Assembly (NCBI GenBank): GCA_017555805.1
Contig: JAFZFR010000086.1
Span: forward strand, 1-64,000
Source: Alistipes sp.
GTDB lineage: Bacteria > Bacteroidota > Bacteroidia > Bacteroidales > Rikenellaceae
Reading direction: 5' to 3'
DNA length: 64,000 nucleotides
Shown: positions 35,563 through 44,073 of the stretch, in pieces
Layout: every line of letters begins with the position of its first letter
How positions within the stretch are numbered: position 1 is the first letter of the stretch
Program-made: the position numbers and the translations under genes
Notes under the pieces: model-generated
What the model was told of the DNA's origin: nothing
What the model saw: only the letters and a program-made list of their open reading frames with translations
Databases searched by the model: none

Positions 35563-35580
35563 TTTTTATTGCTATATTTG
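35548..35580 (+). promoter_or_regulatory. promoter of the sensor-like/trkH/SPOR/nfeD/floA operon
   Basis: -7 TATATTTG (35573-35580) with a near-consensus -33 TGTG (35548-35551) at 21-base spacing. The start of transcription is expected near 35587, about 20 bases before the first ATG. Confidence 0.65.
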
Positions 35581-35607
35581 CATTAATTAGCATTTTACTT
35601 TTTGGTT

Positions 35608-36405
35608 ATGACTGGTATTCGTAAACGCGTTACCGTAGGTTTTTTGAGCATTGTTGTGTTGCTCTTTTTCTCGGGATTGGTCTCTCTGTTTGAGTTGAAT
35701 CATATGAGTGCCGATATAGAGGTTATCCTCGAGGGTAACCGTCGCAGTCTGGAGTTGTCGGAGAATATGCTGGATGCAATCTCGGCACACGACCGCGCGG
35801 TGGTGAACTATGCCGTTTTCCGTGATACGCTCTACTCTGACTCGTGCAAGATGCGTTTTGCGGAACTTGCAGCGCACATCGACGAGGCTCGTGGCGAGGC
35901 TACAAAATCGTCGGAGATGATGTTCGACTCGTTGCGTATCAGCGCCGAGCGTCTGCGTGCTGTGGTTCACGAACTGCGTACCTCACGCACCATCGAGCAC
36001 CTTGTTTTGACCGACACGCTCACCAACGGCGCGCAGTCGTTCGATGGCAAGGGCTGGTATGACCGCAACTATGTGCCCGCCTACGATGCAACGAGCAATA
36101 GCATTATGCGTGTGATGTCGCACGCCCAGAGTTTTATGTCGCCCCGTGCCGAGCGCTTGAGCCGCAACGCCTATCGTGCTGTGACTCCGGTGTTTATCTC
36201 GCTGGTGGTGATGATTGTCATCTTGCTGATGTTCTACTACTTCATCGTAAGTTACGCCCTGAAGCCTATCATTGAGATGAACAAGAGCCTGGGCGACTGG
36301 ATGCGTTACAAGATTCCGTTTGCAATCAAGGCGGAGTGTCGTGACGAGTTGCAGGAGTTGAGCGAAAAGATTGGCACTGTGGTGAATAACCCTAAAAAGT
36401 TATAG
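35608..36405 (+). CDS. sensor-like membrane protein lacking an output domain
   Basis: The 265-residue protein has a helix at residues about 9-30 and a second at about 190-215. A helical, four-helix-bundle-like periplasmic part of about 155 residues lies between them. The cytoplasmic tail (Y-A-L-K-P-I-I-E-M-N-K-S-L) looks like the start of a HAMP-type linker, but the protein stops before any kinase, cyclase or methyl-accepting domain. It sits 6 bases before trkH, so it may sense envelope or ionic conditions for the transporter. The ATG at 35608 is used; a TTG two codons earlier is possible. Confidence 0.7.
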   Translation: MTGIRKRVTVGFLSIVVLLFFSGLVSLFELNHMSADIEVILEGNRRSLELSENMLDAISAHDRAVVNYAVFRDTLYSDSCKMRFAELAAHIDEARGEATKSSEMMFDSLRISAERLRAVVHELRTSRTIEHLVLTDTLTNGAQSFDGKGWYDRNYVPAYDATSNSIMRVMSHAQSFMSPRAERLSRNAYRAVTPVFISLVVMIVILLMFYYFIVSYALKPIIEMNKSLGDWMRYKIPFAIKAECRDELQELSEKIGTVVNNPKKL

Positions 36406-36411
36406 CGAAGG

Positions 36412-37857
36412 ATGAGATTTAGCGTTGTCATAAGATATATCGGAATCGTGTTGTTGGTGCTGGCTGTGTTTATGCTGGCATCGGCTGGTATATCCTATGC
36501 CAACAATGTCGATTCGGCATATTCGCCGCTGGTGATGTCATCGCTGCTGACCCTGCTGATGGGTGTCTTCCCGCTGATTTTCGTGCCTCGCACCGACCGC
36601 ATCTCTCAAAAGGAGGGCTACGGCATTGTTGTAGGCTCGTGGATTGTGGCGAGTGTGGTGGGTATGTTCCCCTACCTGATGTGGGGCGGCGAGTTCACGC
36701 TGGTGAATGCGTGGTTTGAGTCGGTGTCGGGCTTTACCACTACGGGCGCATCTATTCTTAACGATATTGAGGCACTGCCCCGCGGCTTGCAGTTTTGGCG
36801 CGTGTCGTCGTGCTGGATTGGCGGTGTGGGTGTCGTGATGTTTGCGCTGGTGATTCTGCCTTCGATTGGTAAGAGCCAGATGATGCTCTCAAATGTGGAA
36901 CTATCATCACTTGCGAAGGAGAATTTCAACTATCGCACGCAGACCATCGTGCGTATCATCCTCTCGATTTATGTGGGTTTGACTGTGGCGACAGTCTTGG
37001 CGCTGAAGTTGTGTGGCCTGAACTGGTTTGATTCGCTCTGTCACGCGATGTCGGCGTGCAGCACCTGCGGATTTAGTAATAAGAATTTGAGTGTCGGCTA
37101 CTTCAACTCGCCAAGTGTTGAGATTGTCCTGATGGTGGCGATGCTTATTGCGGGTATGCACTTTGGCTTGATTTACGCAACGCTGACACGCAAGCAGAAC
37201 AACATCTTCCGCTCGGAGATTACGCGTTGCTATATGGCTATGTTCGCCATTTCGTCGGTGTTGATTGCAATCAGTCTGTGGAGTTCTCACATCTACCCTA
37301 CTGCAATCTCATCGTTGCGCCACGCGGCGTTCCAGACCGCTTCGCTGGTGACCACATCGGGCTTCGCGACGGCAGATTGTAACACTTGGACGCCGTTTGC
37401 CATACTTATTTTGATGTTCTGCTCGTTAATATGTGGATGCGCGGGCTCAACATCGGGTGGCTTGAAGGTCGATCGTCTGGTTTTGGCGATGAAGATGTTG
37501 CGTAATAAGTTGCAGGCGCAGCAGCACCCTAATGCCGTTACGCGCATCAAGGTGGATGGCTACGCGCAGGATCAGGATGTGCTCAATACGGTGATGGTCT
37601 ATATCGTTGCGTTTATGTTGCTGGTGTTGGGCGGAACATTCTTCAACACGATGTTCGGTTGCGACCTGATGACTGCATTCTCCGCAACGCTGGCGTGTGC
37701 AAGCAATGTAGGCCCAGGTTTTGGTGAGGTGGGCGTGATGGATAACTACTCGGTGATGCCTGCTGTGGTAAGATTAAGTTTGTCGCTCATAATGTTGTTT
37801 GGGCGTTTGGAAATATTTGGATTGGTTCAAATCTTCTTTATAAGATGGTGGAAATGA
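36412..37857 (+). CDS. trkH: TrkH/KtrB-family potassium uptake protein
   Basis: The 481-residue membrane protein has four membrane-pore-membrane repeats. The selectivity loops are V-S-G-F-T-T-T-G-A, M-S-A-C-S-T-C-G-F, A-S-L-V-T-T-S-G-F and A-C-A-S-N-V-G-P-G-F-G. The first and third are canonical, and the others diverge as in known TrkH. It mediates K+ uptake and usually needs a TrkA/KtrA RCK subunit, which is not in this operon. The stop overlaps the start of the SPOR gene. Confidence 0.93.
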   Translation: MRFSVVIRYIGIVLLVLAVFMLASAGISYANNVDSAYSPLVMSSLLTLLMGVFPLIFVPRTDRISQKEGYGIVVGSWIVASVVGMFPYLMWGGEFTLVNAWFESVSGFTTTGASILNDIEALPRGLQFWRVSSCWIGGVGVVMFALVILPSIGKSQMMLSNVELSSLAKENFNYRTQTIVRIILSIYVGLTVATVLALKLCGLNWFDSLCHAMSACSTCGFSNKNLSVGYFNSPSVEIVLMVAMLIAGMHFGLIYATLTRKQNNIFRSEITRCYMAMFAISSVLIAISLWSSHIYPTAISSLRHAAFQTASLVTTSGFATADCNTWTPFAILILMFCSLICGCAGSTSGGLKVDRLVLAMKMLRNKLQAQQHPNAVTRIKVDGYAQDQDVLNTVMVYIVAFMLLVLGGTFFNTMFGCDLMTAFSATLACASNVGPGFGEVGVMDNYSVMPAVVRLSLSLIMLFGRLEIFGLVQIFFIRWWK

Positions 37858-39392
37858 TGAAGAAATCTATCGTGGCGGGCTTGTTCCTTGCCGCTTTGAC
37901 TATTGGTAAGGTTTCGGCTCAAGATATTGTTTCTCGCGTGGCGGGTCTTGAGGATAACAAGGAGTATATGGATTTGTTGCGCCGCGACGAACAGTTGCGT
38001 GTGCAGACCGACTCGTTGATGTTTCAGATGCGTACACTGCGTAGCGCGATGACCAAGAATGCCGAGCAGCGTGACTCGCTGGCGCAGGTGAAGGGCGACT
38101 CGCTGATGATGCTTTTGTCGGGTGTCGAGAGCAAGGTCTATGCATTGCGAGCAAGCAAGGTGAAACTTATCGACAAGATTAATACAATCGAGCAGAATTA
38201 TGTTCTCTCGACAATGGGCAACATTGGCGACGCACAGTCGGCGCAGGGCTCAAAGTCGCTTTACAGCAACGCCTACTTCGTGCAGAGTTTCGATGGCGAG
38301 GACTACAAGATGCTGATGGATGTACACGGCAAGGAGGCGAAGGCCTACGGTTATGTGCAGACCTATGTGAAGAACTACTCCAACATCAAGTCGCTCTACG
38401 ACCAGTATCTGCTGGGCAAGGAGGAGGCGGAGGCGGAGCGCCTCTATGCCGAGATGTCGGAGGCAATGGCCGAGAATATGATTGTCGAGCGTCAGTTGGC
38501 GGACATCTGGAGTGAGATTTATGACCAGAAGTGCTACATCTACTCTTACTTTCTTGAGAAGGAGAACCGCCTCGACCTGCTGGAGTTGTTGGAGAATATG
38601 ATGGCGGAGTCGCGTCAGGAGAAGTTGGCGGCGCTGGATGACTGCGTGTCGGAGCATATTATGGACTACTGCTTGCAGAAGCCTATCGCGCTGAATTATG
38701 AGATGTATGTGGCAAAGTTGCTCAACCTCCCACCGGCGATTGATTCGTTGTCGGTGGCGGCGCGTAATGTGCGTAGCATTGATTACAGAATGCCGGTGAT
38801 TGATGTTGAGCGCCGTTCGTTCGTAGATTATGAGCCTATCGAATTCCTATCGCGCAGCCCTTACACAGCGTCAAACCCTATCCCCGAGGTGACGGTTTAC
38901 GAGTATGGCGACATCTATCGTATCCTGGTGGGTACATTCAAGTATAAGCAGCAGCCTTCAATCTTCCGCAATGCGGCGCCTTTGTATGTCGAGCAGTTGG
39001 AGGATGGTCGCTTCAGTTACTATGTGGGCGGTTTGCGTACGCGTGACGAGGCGGAGTCGGCTGTGGTGATTATGAAGAAGAAAGGATTTAAGAATCCGCA
39101 GATTGTTGAGTGGTGCGACGGTGAGAAGATTAACCTCTCGGAGGAGGGCGCGGCGCGCTCAACATATCGCATCTCTATCTCGGGTGCGGCGCTGGATGAT
39201 GTGGTGCGCGAGGTGATTGACAAGATGGCGGAGGGTTGCCAGTTGTCGCGCTTGAGCGAAAATAGTTTCCTTTTGAGTTCGTTCGATAGCCGTTCCGTAG
39301 CCGAGCGAGTGGCGCAGGCAATCGGTAAGTGCAACGATGCGCTGGTTGTCGAGGTGCAGGAGATTAAGCCCGATGTTATGGAAGAGGAGTAG
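37857..39392 (+). CDS. exported coiled-coil protein with SPOR domain
   Basis: About 511 residues, with a signal peptide (MKKSIVAGLFLAALTIGKVSA), a long Glu/Arg/Leu-rich helical middle and a SPOR-like domain near residues 350-430. That domain contains Y-R-I-L-V-G-T-F, F-S-Y-Y-V-G-G-L and A-V-V-I-M-K-K-K-G-F. SPOR domains bind denuded peptidoglycan glycans, so it probably sits in the periplasm at division or remodelling sites. In-frame ATGs at 37845 and 37854 are alternative starts; 37857 gives the cleanest signal peptide and couples to trkH through TGATG. Confidence 0.75.
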   Translation: MKKSIVAGLFLAALTIGKVSAQDIVSRVAGLEDNKEYMDLLRRDEQLRVQTDSLMFQMRTLRSAMTKNAEQRDSLAQVKGDSLMMLLSGVESKVYALRASKVKLIDKINTIEQNYVLSTMGNIGDAQSAQGSKSLYSNAYFVQSFDGEDYKMLMDVHGKEAKAYGYVQTYVKNYSNIKSLYDQYLLGKEEAEAERLYAEMSEAMAENMIVERQLADIWSEIYDQKCYIYSYFLEKENRLDLLELLENMMAESRQEKLAALDDCVSEHIMDYCLQKPIALNYEMYVAKLLNLPPAIDSLSVAARNVRSIDYRMPVIDVERRSFVDYEPIEFLSRSPYTASNPIPEVTVYEYGDIYRILVGTFKYKQQPSIFRNAAPLYVEQLEDGRFSYYVGGLRTRDEAESAVVIMKKKGFKNPQIVEWCDGEKINLSEEGAARSTYRISISGAALDDVVREVIDKMAEGCQLSRLSENSFLLSSFDSRSVAERVAQAIGKCNDALVVEVQEIKPDVMEEE

Positions 39393-39413
39393 AACCTTAT
39401 AATATATATAGTT

Positions 39414-39872
39414 ATGGGTATGATCATATTTTTGGTGTTGCTCGGCGCATTTTTCTTGGTGCTGGAGTTGATATTCTTGCCTGGCGTGACCTTTGGCACT
39501 ATCCTCTCGATGGTGAGTTACGGCGTGGCAATCGCTATGGGTTTTCATCGTTTTGGCGTGAGTGGCGGCGTGGTGACGCTGTTGGTGTCGCTGGCTCTGT
39601 CGTTGGTCGTGACGGTGATTTCGTTGCGTGCCAAGACCTGGCAACGATTGGCCTTGAAAGATAAGGTGGACGGCAGTAGTAACGAGAACCCTGCCGAGGC
39701 TGTGAAGGTGGGCGCCCAGGGCGTGACAATCTCTCGCCTCTCGCCTATGGGTAAGGTTGAGATTGACGGCAAACCCTACGAGGCGAAGTCGGGCGGCGAG
39801 TATATCGACCAGCGCACGAAGGTCGAGGTTGTGGGCTTCGAGAATTTCGCGGTGATTGTTAAGAAGATGTAA
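39414..39872 (+). CDS. NfeD-family membrane protein
   Basis: The 152-residue protein has an N-terminal hydrophobic helix ending L-E-L-I-F-L-P-G-V-T, a second hydrophobic stretch (about residues 45-72) and a C-terminal OB-fold of about 60 residues. The OB-fold contains V-G-A-Q-G-V-T-I-S-R-L-S-P-M-G-K-V. This is the short NfeD form, without the serine-protease part, that typically partners a flotillin-like protein. floA follows after 36 bases. Confidence 0.88.
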   Translation: MGMIIFLVLLGAFFLVLELIFLPGVTFGTILSMVSYGVAIAMGFHRFGVSGGVVTLLVSLALSLVVTVISLRAKTWQRLALKDKVDGSSNENPAEAVKVGAQGVTISRLSPMGKVEIDGKPYEAKSGGEYIDQRTKVEVVGFENFAVIVKKM

Positions 39873-39908
39873 TCTAAAACTTGAGATAAAACTTAAAACT
39901 TTATAATT

Positions 39909-40883
39909 ATGAGCGAATTACAGATTGGTGTTTTTGCCGTAGTGGGTGTGCTTGTGCTGCTCGCTATCTGGATTATTTTCTACTTTATCCCCGTGGGATT
40001 GTGGTTCTCGGCATTGGTGTCGGGCGTGAAGATTAACCTGCTGCAACTCTTCCTGATGCGTTGGCGTAGAGTGCCACCATCAGTCATCGTATCGTCGATG
40101 ATTGAGGGTACCAAGGCGGGCTTGAAACTCGATGCAAACGAGTTGGAGGCTCACTATCTCGCTGGTGGTAATGTGACAAATGTGGTACACGCTTTGGTGT
40201 CGGCACAGAAGGCTAACATCAACCTCGATTTCAAGATGGCAACGGCGATTGACCTTGCGGGTCGTGATGTGTTTGAGGCGGTGCAGATGTCGGTTAATCC
40301 AAAGGTTATCAATACCCCACCCGTTGCCGCTGTGGCGAAGGATGGCATCCAGTTGATTGCCAAGGCGCGTGTGACGGTGCGTGCAAACATCAAGCAGTTG
40401 GTCGGCGGTGCTGGCGAGGAGACTGTTCTGGCGCGTGTCGGCGAGGGTATCGTGTCGTCAATCGGTTCGGCTGTGTCACATAAGGTGGTGCTGGAGAATC
40501 CCGATTCTATCTCTCGCGTAGTGTTGGAGAAGGGCTTGGATGCTGGTACGGCATTTGAGATTTTGTCAATCGACATTGCCGATATTGATGTGGGTAAGAA
40601 CATCGGCGCGCAACTACAGATGGATCAGGCAGATGCCGATAAGAATATCGCGCAGGCGAAGGCTGAGGAGCGTCGTGCTATGGCGGTAGCGTTGGAGCAG
40701 GAGAATAAGGCGAAGGCGCAGGAGGCTCGTGCGAAGGTTATTCTGGCGGAGGCAGAGGTGCCACTGGCAATGGCTGAGGCGTTCCGCAATGGCAACTTGG
40801 GCATTATGGACTACTACAAGATGAAGAATATAATGGCCGACACGCAGATGCGTGAGACTATATCAAAGCCAGAGAAGAAGTAG
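39909..40883 (+). CDS. floA: flotillin-like protein FloA
   Basis: The 324-residue protein has an N-terminal hairpin membrane segment (about residues 5-45), a SPFH/YqfA-type middle and an Ala/Glu-rich helical tail ([18 protein letters not shown]). The whole sequence is collinear with FloA/UPF0365 proteins. These assemble into membrane microdomains and influence fluidity and complex assembly. It closes the operon with a strong terminator. Confidence 0.93.
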   Translation: MSELQIGVFAVVGVLVLLAIWIIFYFIPVGLWFSALVSGVKINLLQLFLMRWRRVPPSVIVSSMIEGTKAGLKLDANELEAHYLAGGNVTNVVHALVSAQKANINLDFKMATAIDLAGRDVFEAVQMSVNPKVINTPPVAAVAKDGIQLIAKARVTVRANIKQLVGGAGEETVLARVGEGIVSSIGSAVSHKVVLENPDSISRVVLEKGLDAGTAFEILSIDIADIDVGKNIGAQLQMDQADADKNIAQAKAEERRAMAVALEQENKAKAQEARAKVILAEAEVPLAMAEAFRNGNLGIMDYYKMKNIMADTQMRETISKPEKK

Positions 40884-40902
40884 TTTTCTATCCTATTATA
40901 GC

Positions 40903-40940
40903 AAATCAGCCGACCCCGTAAGAGGTCGGCTGATTTTTGT
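40903..40940. terminator. bidirectional intrinsic terminator
   Basis: A perfect 13-bp stem (40903-40915 with 40924-40936, core AAATCAGCCGACC) and 8-base loop. It is followed by T-rich sequence and separates floA from the convergent BspA-type gene. Confidence 0.92.
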
Positions 40941-40959
40941 TAAGATAAATAATTGGTTG

Positions 40960-43446
40960 CTAGAAATTGTAACCTGTAATATAGTCTGCGTAGCTGCTCC
41001 AATTATTGGCGGCTTTGTAGATAGTCAATGACCCAGTAGGAACATATATGCGTCTTCCCCAAGCATTATAATCAAATGACTCTATACCGAGTGTTGGAGG
41101 AGTTGTTGCTTTACAATATACCGAAGCAAGTTTTACACAATCAAAGAATGCACGATCACCAATAGTAGTTACTCCGTTTGGAATATTGATATTTGTTAAA
41201 GACTTGCATCCTTGGAATGCACCCGTGCTAATAGAGGTTATGCTTTCAGGAAGTGTAATACTAGTTAGAGATAAACATTCTTGGAATGCACCCTGACCAA
41301 TGTTTGTGACAGTATTAGGAATGTTGATATTTTTTAAACCGCATCGATAGAATGTGCCACTCTCAATATAGGTGATAGAGTTAGGTAGATTTATATTGGT
41401 CAAAGATGTACAATTAGAAAATGCATTCTGACCAATGCTGGTGACAGAATTTGGAATATTGATATTTACTAATGATTCGCAACCTCCAAATGTTAACATG
41501 CCAATGGTGGTTGTTCCAACTGGTAGGACAATATTTGTTAAAGACTTACAATCGTAGAATGCGTATGTTTCAATAGTTGTGACAGTATTTGGAATATCAA
41601 TGCTTGCTAATGAAGAACAACGAAAAAAGGTGGATTCACTAATGGTAGTAATATTTGGGGGTAAGACAACCCTCTCTAAAGCTACACAATTAGAGAATAC
41701 AGCTTCTCCCATATAAGGTGCATATTTAGGTAATGTAATGCTTTTTAATGCAATGCAACTGATAAATGCAGAATTACCAATTGATGTGATACTTTCTGGA
41801 ATGTCAATGTTTGTCAATGCAGAACACTCGCCGAATGCCCAATCTCCAATAGATTTTAAACTGTTTGGGAGGGAAATGTTTGTTAATGCACTACAGCCTC
41901 CAAAGGTGTATTCACGAATAGACTCGATGCCTTCTGGGATAGAGATGCTTGTTAAAGTTTCGCAGTTACTAAAAGCATCATTGCCAATATACTTTAAACT
42001 ATTTGGTAGAGAAATGCTAGTTAATGCTTTACAGCCCCAAAAGGCGTATTCGCCAATAGACTCTATGCCTTCTGGAAGTGAGATACTTGTTAATTCTTCA
42101 CAACGATAAAAAGCAAAATCATTAATCTCGGTTACACTGTTGGAAATGGGTATTTCAGACAAAGCACTACAGCCACTGAAGGCGCTAGCTCCGATAGAAG
42201 TAACGCTCTCTGGAATGGAGATGTTTGAGAGGCTTGTGCAATTTTCGAAAGCGTTATTGCCGATTGTAGCCACACCCTCTGGGATGGTAATGTTTGTAAG
42301 GCTGGTACAGCCTGAGAATGCATTTTCGTCGATTGAAGTGATGCCTTCAGTCGTTGTTGCGCTACGGGTGATTATAGATTCTCCGTTTGAAAGAATAATA
42401 TTCTCAAGAGTTGTGCAGTTCGTGAATGCGTTTGCTCCAATCTTGGTTACAGAATCATCGAAAGTGATAACACCTACACCATTCTCATATGTATTACTTG
42501 TGATGTTTGCGCCGAAAGCATTTGTGTTATAAGGTGTTACTGCAGCGTTGTCGGTTGATGTGTAGATGATCTCATTTGCGGCTGCAATGGTGCTTGGTAA
42601 GGTTGTGGTGACCTCAAATGCGTTCATTGTCTTGAATGTGTTTCGCTCGATAGAGAATGTCTTTGAGGTTGATTTTGTCATTGTCTTGCCTTCGGTGTCG
42701 GTGATTGTGATTGAGAAACCACCCTCGAATGTTGTGGGAGGAACTACAAACCAAAACTCGGTTGCATCTTCGACTGTTGCGCCAATCGTAACGCCCTCGC
42801 CACAATTCAATTTTATGGCAGTCTCGCTATTCTCTGCGATTGTAAGTTCTGGTAAAGAGCCGTAGGTGGCTACAATACTCGCCTCGCCTGCCAAAGGCTC
42901 AGAATTGTTGCCCTGTAAGATTATGCTCTTAATGGTGATACCCTCTCCGTAGAGTTGCAAACGCAGATAACCTCCCAAATTTTTGAAAGGTAGGAAGGTG
43001 TCGTTGGTGTCGGCTGTTACGGCAACCATAGTATTTGCGCCAAGACCAAACGAATCCTCTGCGTAGTTTTGTTCAGCAGGGAGTTTTAGTGTGATAATCT
43101 CGTCGTTACTCAATGCGTTGTCCTCGGCGTATGGATAAACAGCGTAATTTGTTGATATTGCGTTGCCTGTGGCGAAGTCACCTGTGCTGATTTTGGTGAA
43201 CTTGCCGCTGTTATCGCCTGTGTTGCCTGCAAACTTATATTCCTCATTGAGTGTGGATGTGAATATTGTAAGGCGGTCGTCAGCACTCCACAATAGTTTG
43301 AAATTATCATCCAAGTAAGTTCGGGTAGTAGCATTTTCAAATGATGCGGTAAAATGGCGAGGAGTAATTTTTGGAGTCAAATCCTGCTCGTGGCTACACC
43401 CTACAATCGCGAGGAGTGTCGCCATAAATAAAGATAACTTCTTCAT
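40960..43446 (-). CDS. BspA-type leucine-rich-repeat surface lipoprotein
   Basis: The 828-residue protein has a lipoprotein signal (LLAIVGCSHE, Cys17). Residues about 20-285 are a beta-rich module opening F-T-A-S-F-E-N-A-T-T-R-T-Y-L, which resembles fimbrillin-like N-terminal domains. After a short linker come 19 LRR_5/BspA repeats of 23 residues (332-781), consensus I-x-x-I-G-x-x-A-F-x-x-C-x-x-L-x-x-I-x-I-P-x-x. A 47-residue cap contains R-R-I-Y-V-P-T-G. BspA proteins act in adhesion and matrix binding. The gene is visibly A/T-rich compared with its neighbours. A 41-residue peptide gene precedes it by 17 bases. Confidence 0.92.
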   Translation of the reverse strand: MKKLSLFMATLLAIVGCSHEQDLTPKITPRHFTASFENATTRTYLDDNFKLLWSADDRLTIFTSTLNEEYKFAGNTGDNSGKFTKISTGDFATGNAISTNYAVYPYAEDNALSNDEIITLKLPAEQNYAEDSFGLGANTMVAVTADTNDTFLPFKNLGGYLRLQLYGEGITIKSIILQGNNSEPLAGEASIVATYGSLPELTIAENSETAIKLNCGEGVTIGATVEDATEFWFVVPPTTFEGGFSITITDTEGKTMTKSTSKTFSIERNTFKTMNAFEVTTTLPSTIAAANEIIYTSTDNAAVTPYNTNAFGANITSNTYENGVGVITFDDSVTKIGANAFTNCTTLENIILSNGESIITRSATTTEGITSIDENAFSGCTSLTNITIPEGVATIGNNAFENCTSLSNISIPESVTSIGASAFSGCSALSEIPISNSVTEINDFAFYRCEELTSISLPEGIESIGEYAFWGCKALTSISLPNSLKYIGNDAFSNCETLTSISIPEGIESIREYTFGGCSALTNISLPNSLKSIGDWAFGECSALTNIDIPESITSIGNSAFISCIALKSITLPKYAPYMGEAVFSNCVALERVVLPPNITTISESTFFRCSSLASIDIPNTVTTIETYAFYDCKSLTNIVLPVGTTTIGMLTFGGCESLVNINIPNSVTSIGQNAFSNCTSLTNINLPNSITYIESGTFYRCGLKNINIPNTVTNIGQGAFQECLSLTSITLPESITSISTGAFQGCKSLTNINIPNGVTTIGDRAFFDCVKLASVYCKATTPPTLGIESFDYNAWGRRIYVPTGSLTIYKAANNWSSYADYITGYNF
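41104..42453 (-). repeat. 19 tandem 69-bp BspA/LRR_5 units
   Basis: Each unit encodes 23 residues. The first unit is separated from the second by a 14-residue insertion (codons about 355-368) and one later unit is 22 residues. Several pairs, such as I-E-S-I-G-E-Y-A-F and I-E-S-I-R-E-Y-T-F, are near copies, suggesting internal duplication. Confidence 0.9.
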
Positions 43447-43463
43447 AATTGATGTTTATTAAA

Positions 43464-43589
43464 TTACCAATCGAAATTTCCTCCATTAAGTGGGTTTTCC
43501 AATGGCTCATCATTGCTTGCTGCAAAGCCTTTTTCAATTTCCACCTCGATAATCTCTACTTCGGGTGAAATGTAATTTTGTTTCTCCAT
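43464..43589 (-). CDS. 41-residue peptide upstream of BspA-type gene
   Basis: A complete small frame encodes 41 residues, from MEKQNYISPEVEIIEVEIE through a short acidic middle to NPLNGGNFDW, then TAA. It has no signal peptide and no hydrophobic helix. The opening Y-I-S-P-E-V-E-I-I-E-V-E pattern resembles short Bacteroidales peptides often seen next to surface lipoproteins. Their function is unknown to me. It ends 17 bases before the BspA-type start, and its own AUG lies in the foot of a 12-bp hairpin. No similarity search was possible. Confidence 0.6.
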   Translation of the reverse strand: MEKQNYISPEVEIIEVEIEKGFAASNDEPLENPLNGGNFDW

Positions 43590-43634
43590 AGTAAAATGAT
43601 ATTAAAAATTAAACAATAAAATTCATTTTACTAT
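43588..43634 (-). promoter_or_regulatory. 12-bp hairpin covering the peptide start codon
   Basis: Arms 43588-43599 (ATAGTAAAATGA) and 43623-43634 (its perfect complement) enclose a 23-base A/T loop. In the mRNA the first two bases of the peptide AUG are paired. A competing hairpin, CTATC (43631-43635) / GATAG (43645-43649), shares bases with it, so two folds are possible. Confidence 0.5.
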
Positions 43635-43697
43635 CCGACTCCTCGATAGTTTGGCTAGATTAATAAAATGCAGAAAGTGTGGAGTCGTTCGTTTATT

Positions 43698-43856
43698 TTG
43701 AGTAGAGGTTCTGGAATACCTTTGCATAAATAAACAATACCCCACACTCGTACAGTATGGGGTAGGCACAGAGCGCGCCGACATCACATACAGATACAAG
43801 CGATGAGTGTTATTGCCCTCCTTATGCAATTTGAAATTTTCCAGATTTCTACTCAA
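43698..43856 (-). ncRNA. candidate structured RNA or leader upstream of the peptide/BspA genes
   Basis: Three nested perfect helices close about 159 nt: TTGAGTAGA (43698-43706) with 43848-43856, TCTGGAA (43710-43716) with 43839-43845, and TTGCATAA (43722-43729) with 43822-43829. The head holds three hairpins. One is an 11-bp stem with one mismatch (43738-43748 / 43754-43764), one a 5-bp stem with a G-U pair (43765-43769 / 43775-43779), and one a 6-bp stem with a G-U pair (43782-43787 / 43800-43805). A TATTTTTG -7 box lies about 55 bases upstream on the minus strand. This multibranch fold is unlikely by chance. Its family and function are not known to me. Confidence 0.6.
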
Positions 43857-43909
43857 GGATTAGCGAAACACTTTCACTGAAAATATGTCTGCTGAATTAC
43901 TCAGCACTA

Positions 43910-43917
43910 CAAAAATA
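43910..43917 (-). promoter_or_regulatory. -7 box for the structured RNA/peptide/BspA transcript
   Basis: Minus strand TATTTTTG matches TAnnTTTG. Transcription would begin near 43903, just before the closing helix. No -33 box is clear. The rest of the 43590-44111 gap, between this box and the 44066 promoter, shows nothing else definable. Confidence 0.5.
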
Positions 43918-44065
43918 GGAAAAAATATTCAACTTATGCTTTGGGAGAGTGATTTTTATAATAATTTTCCTTGTTTTGCGTTTGTTGGGCGAGAGAATAT
44001 GCTCGGTGGGGTGAGAAAATGCGAAAAATATTGACTCCAAGCGGTGTTTTATCGTAAGTTTTTGG

Positions 44066-44073
44066 TATATTTG
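44066..44073 (+). promoter_or_regulatory. -7 box of FISUMP-like lipoprotein promoter
   Basis: TATATTTG followed by CAG, 39 bases before the start codon. The -33 region is poor. Confidence 0.55.

Noticed and set aside
43623..43856. 77-codon open frame on the minus strand inside the structured-RNA region
   Set aside because: It coincides with the nested RNA stems, has no recognisable domain and ends at hairpin sequence. A chance frame over a structured RNA is more likely.
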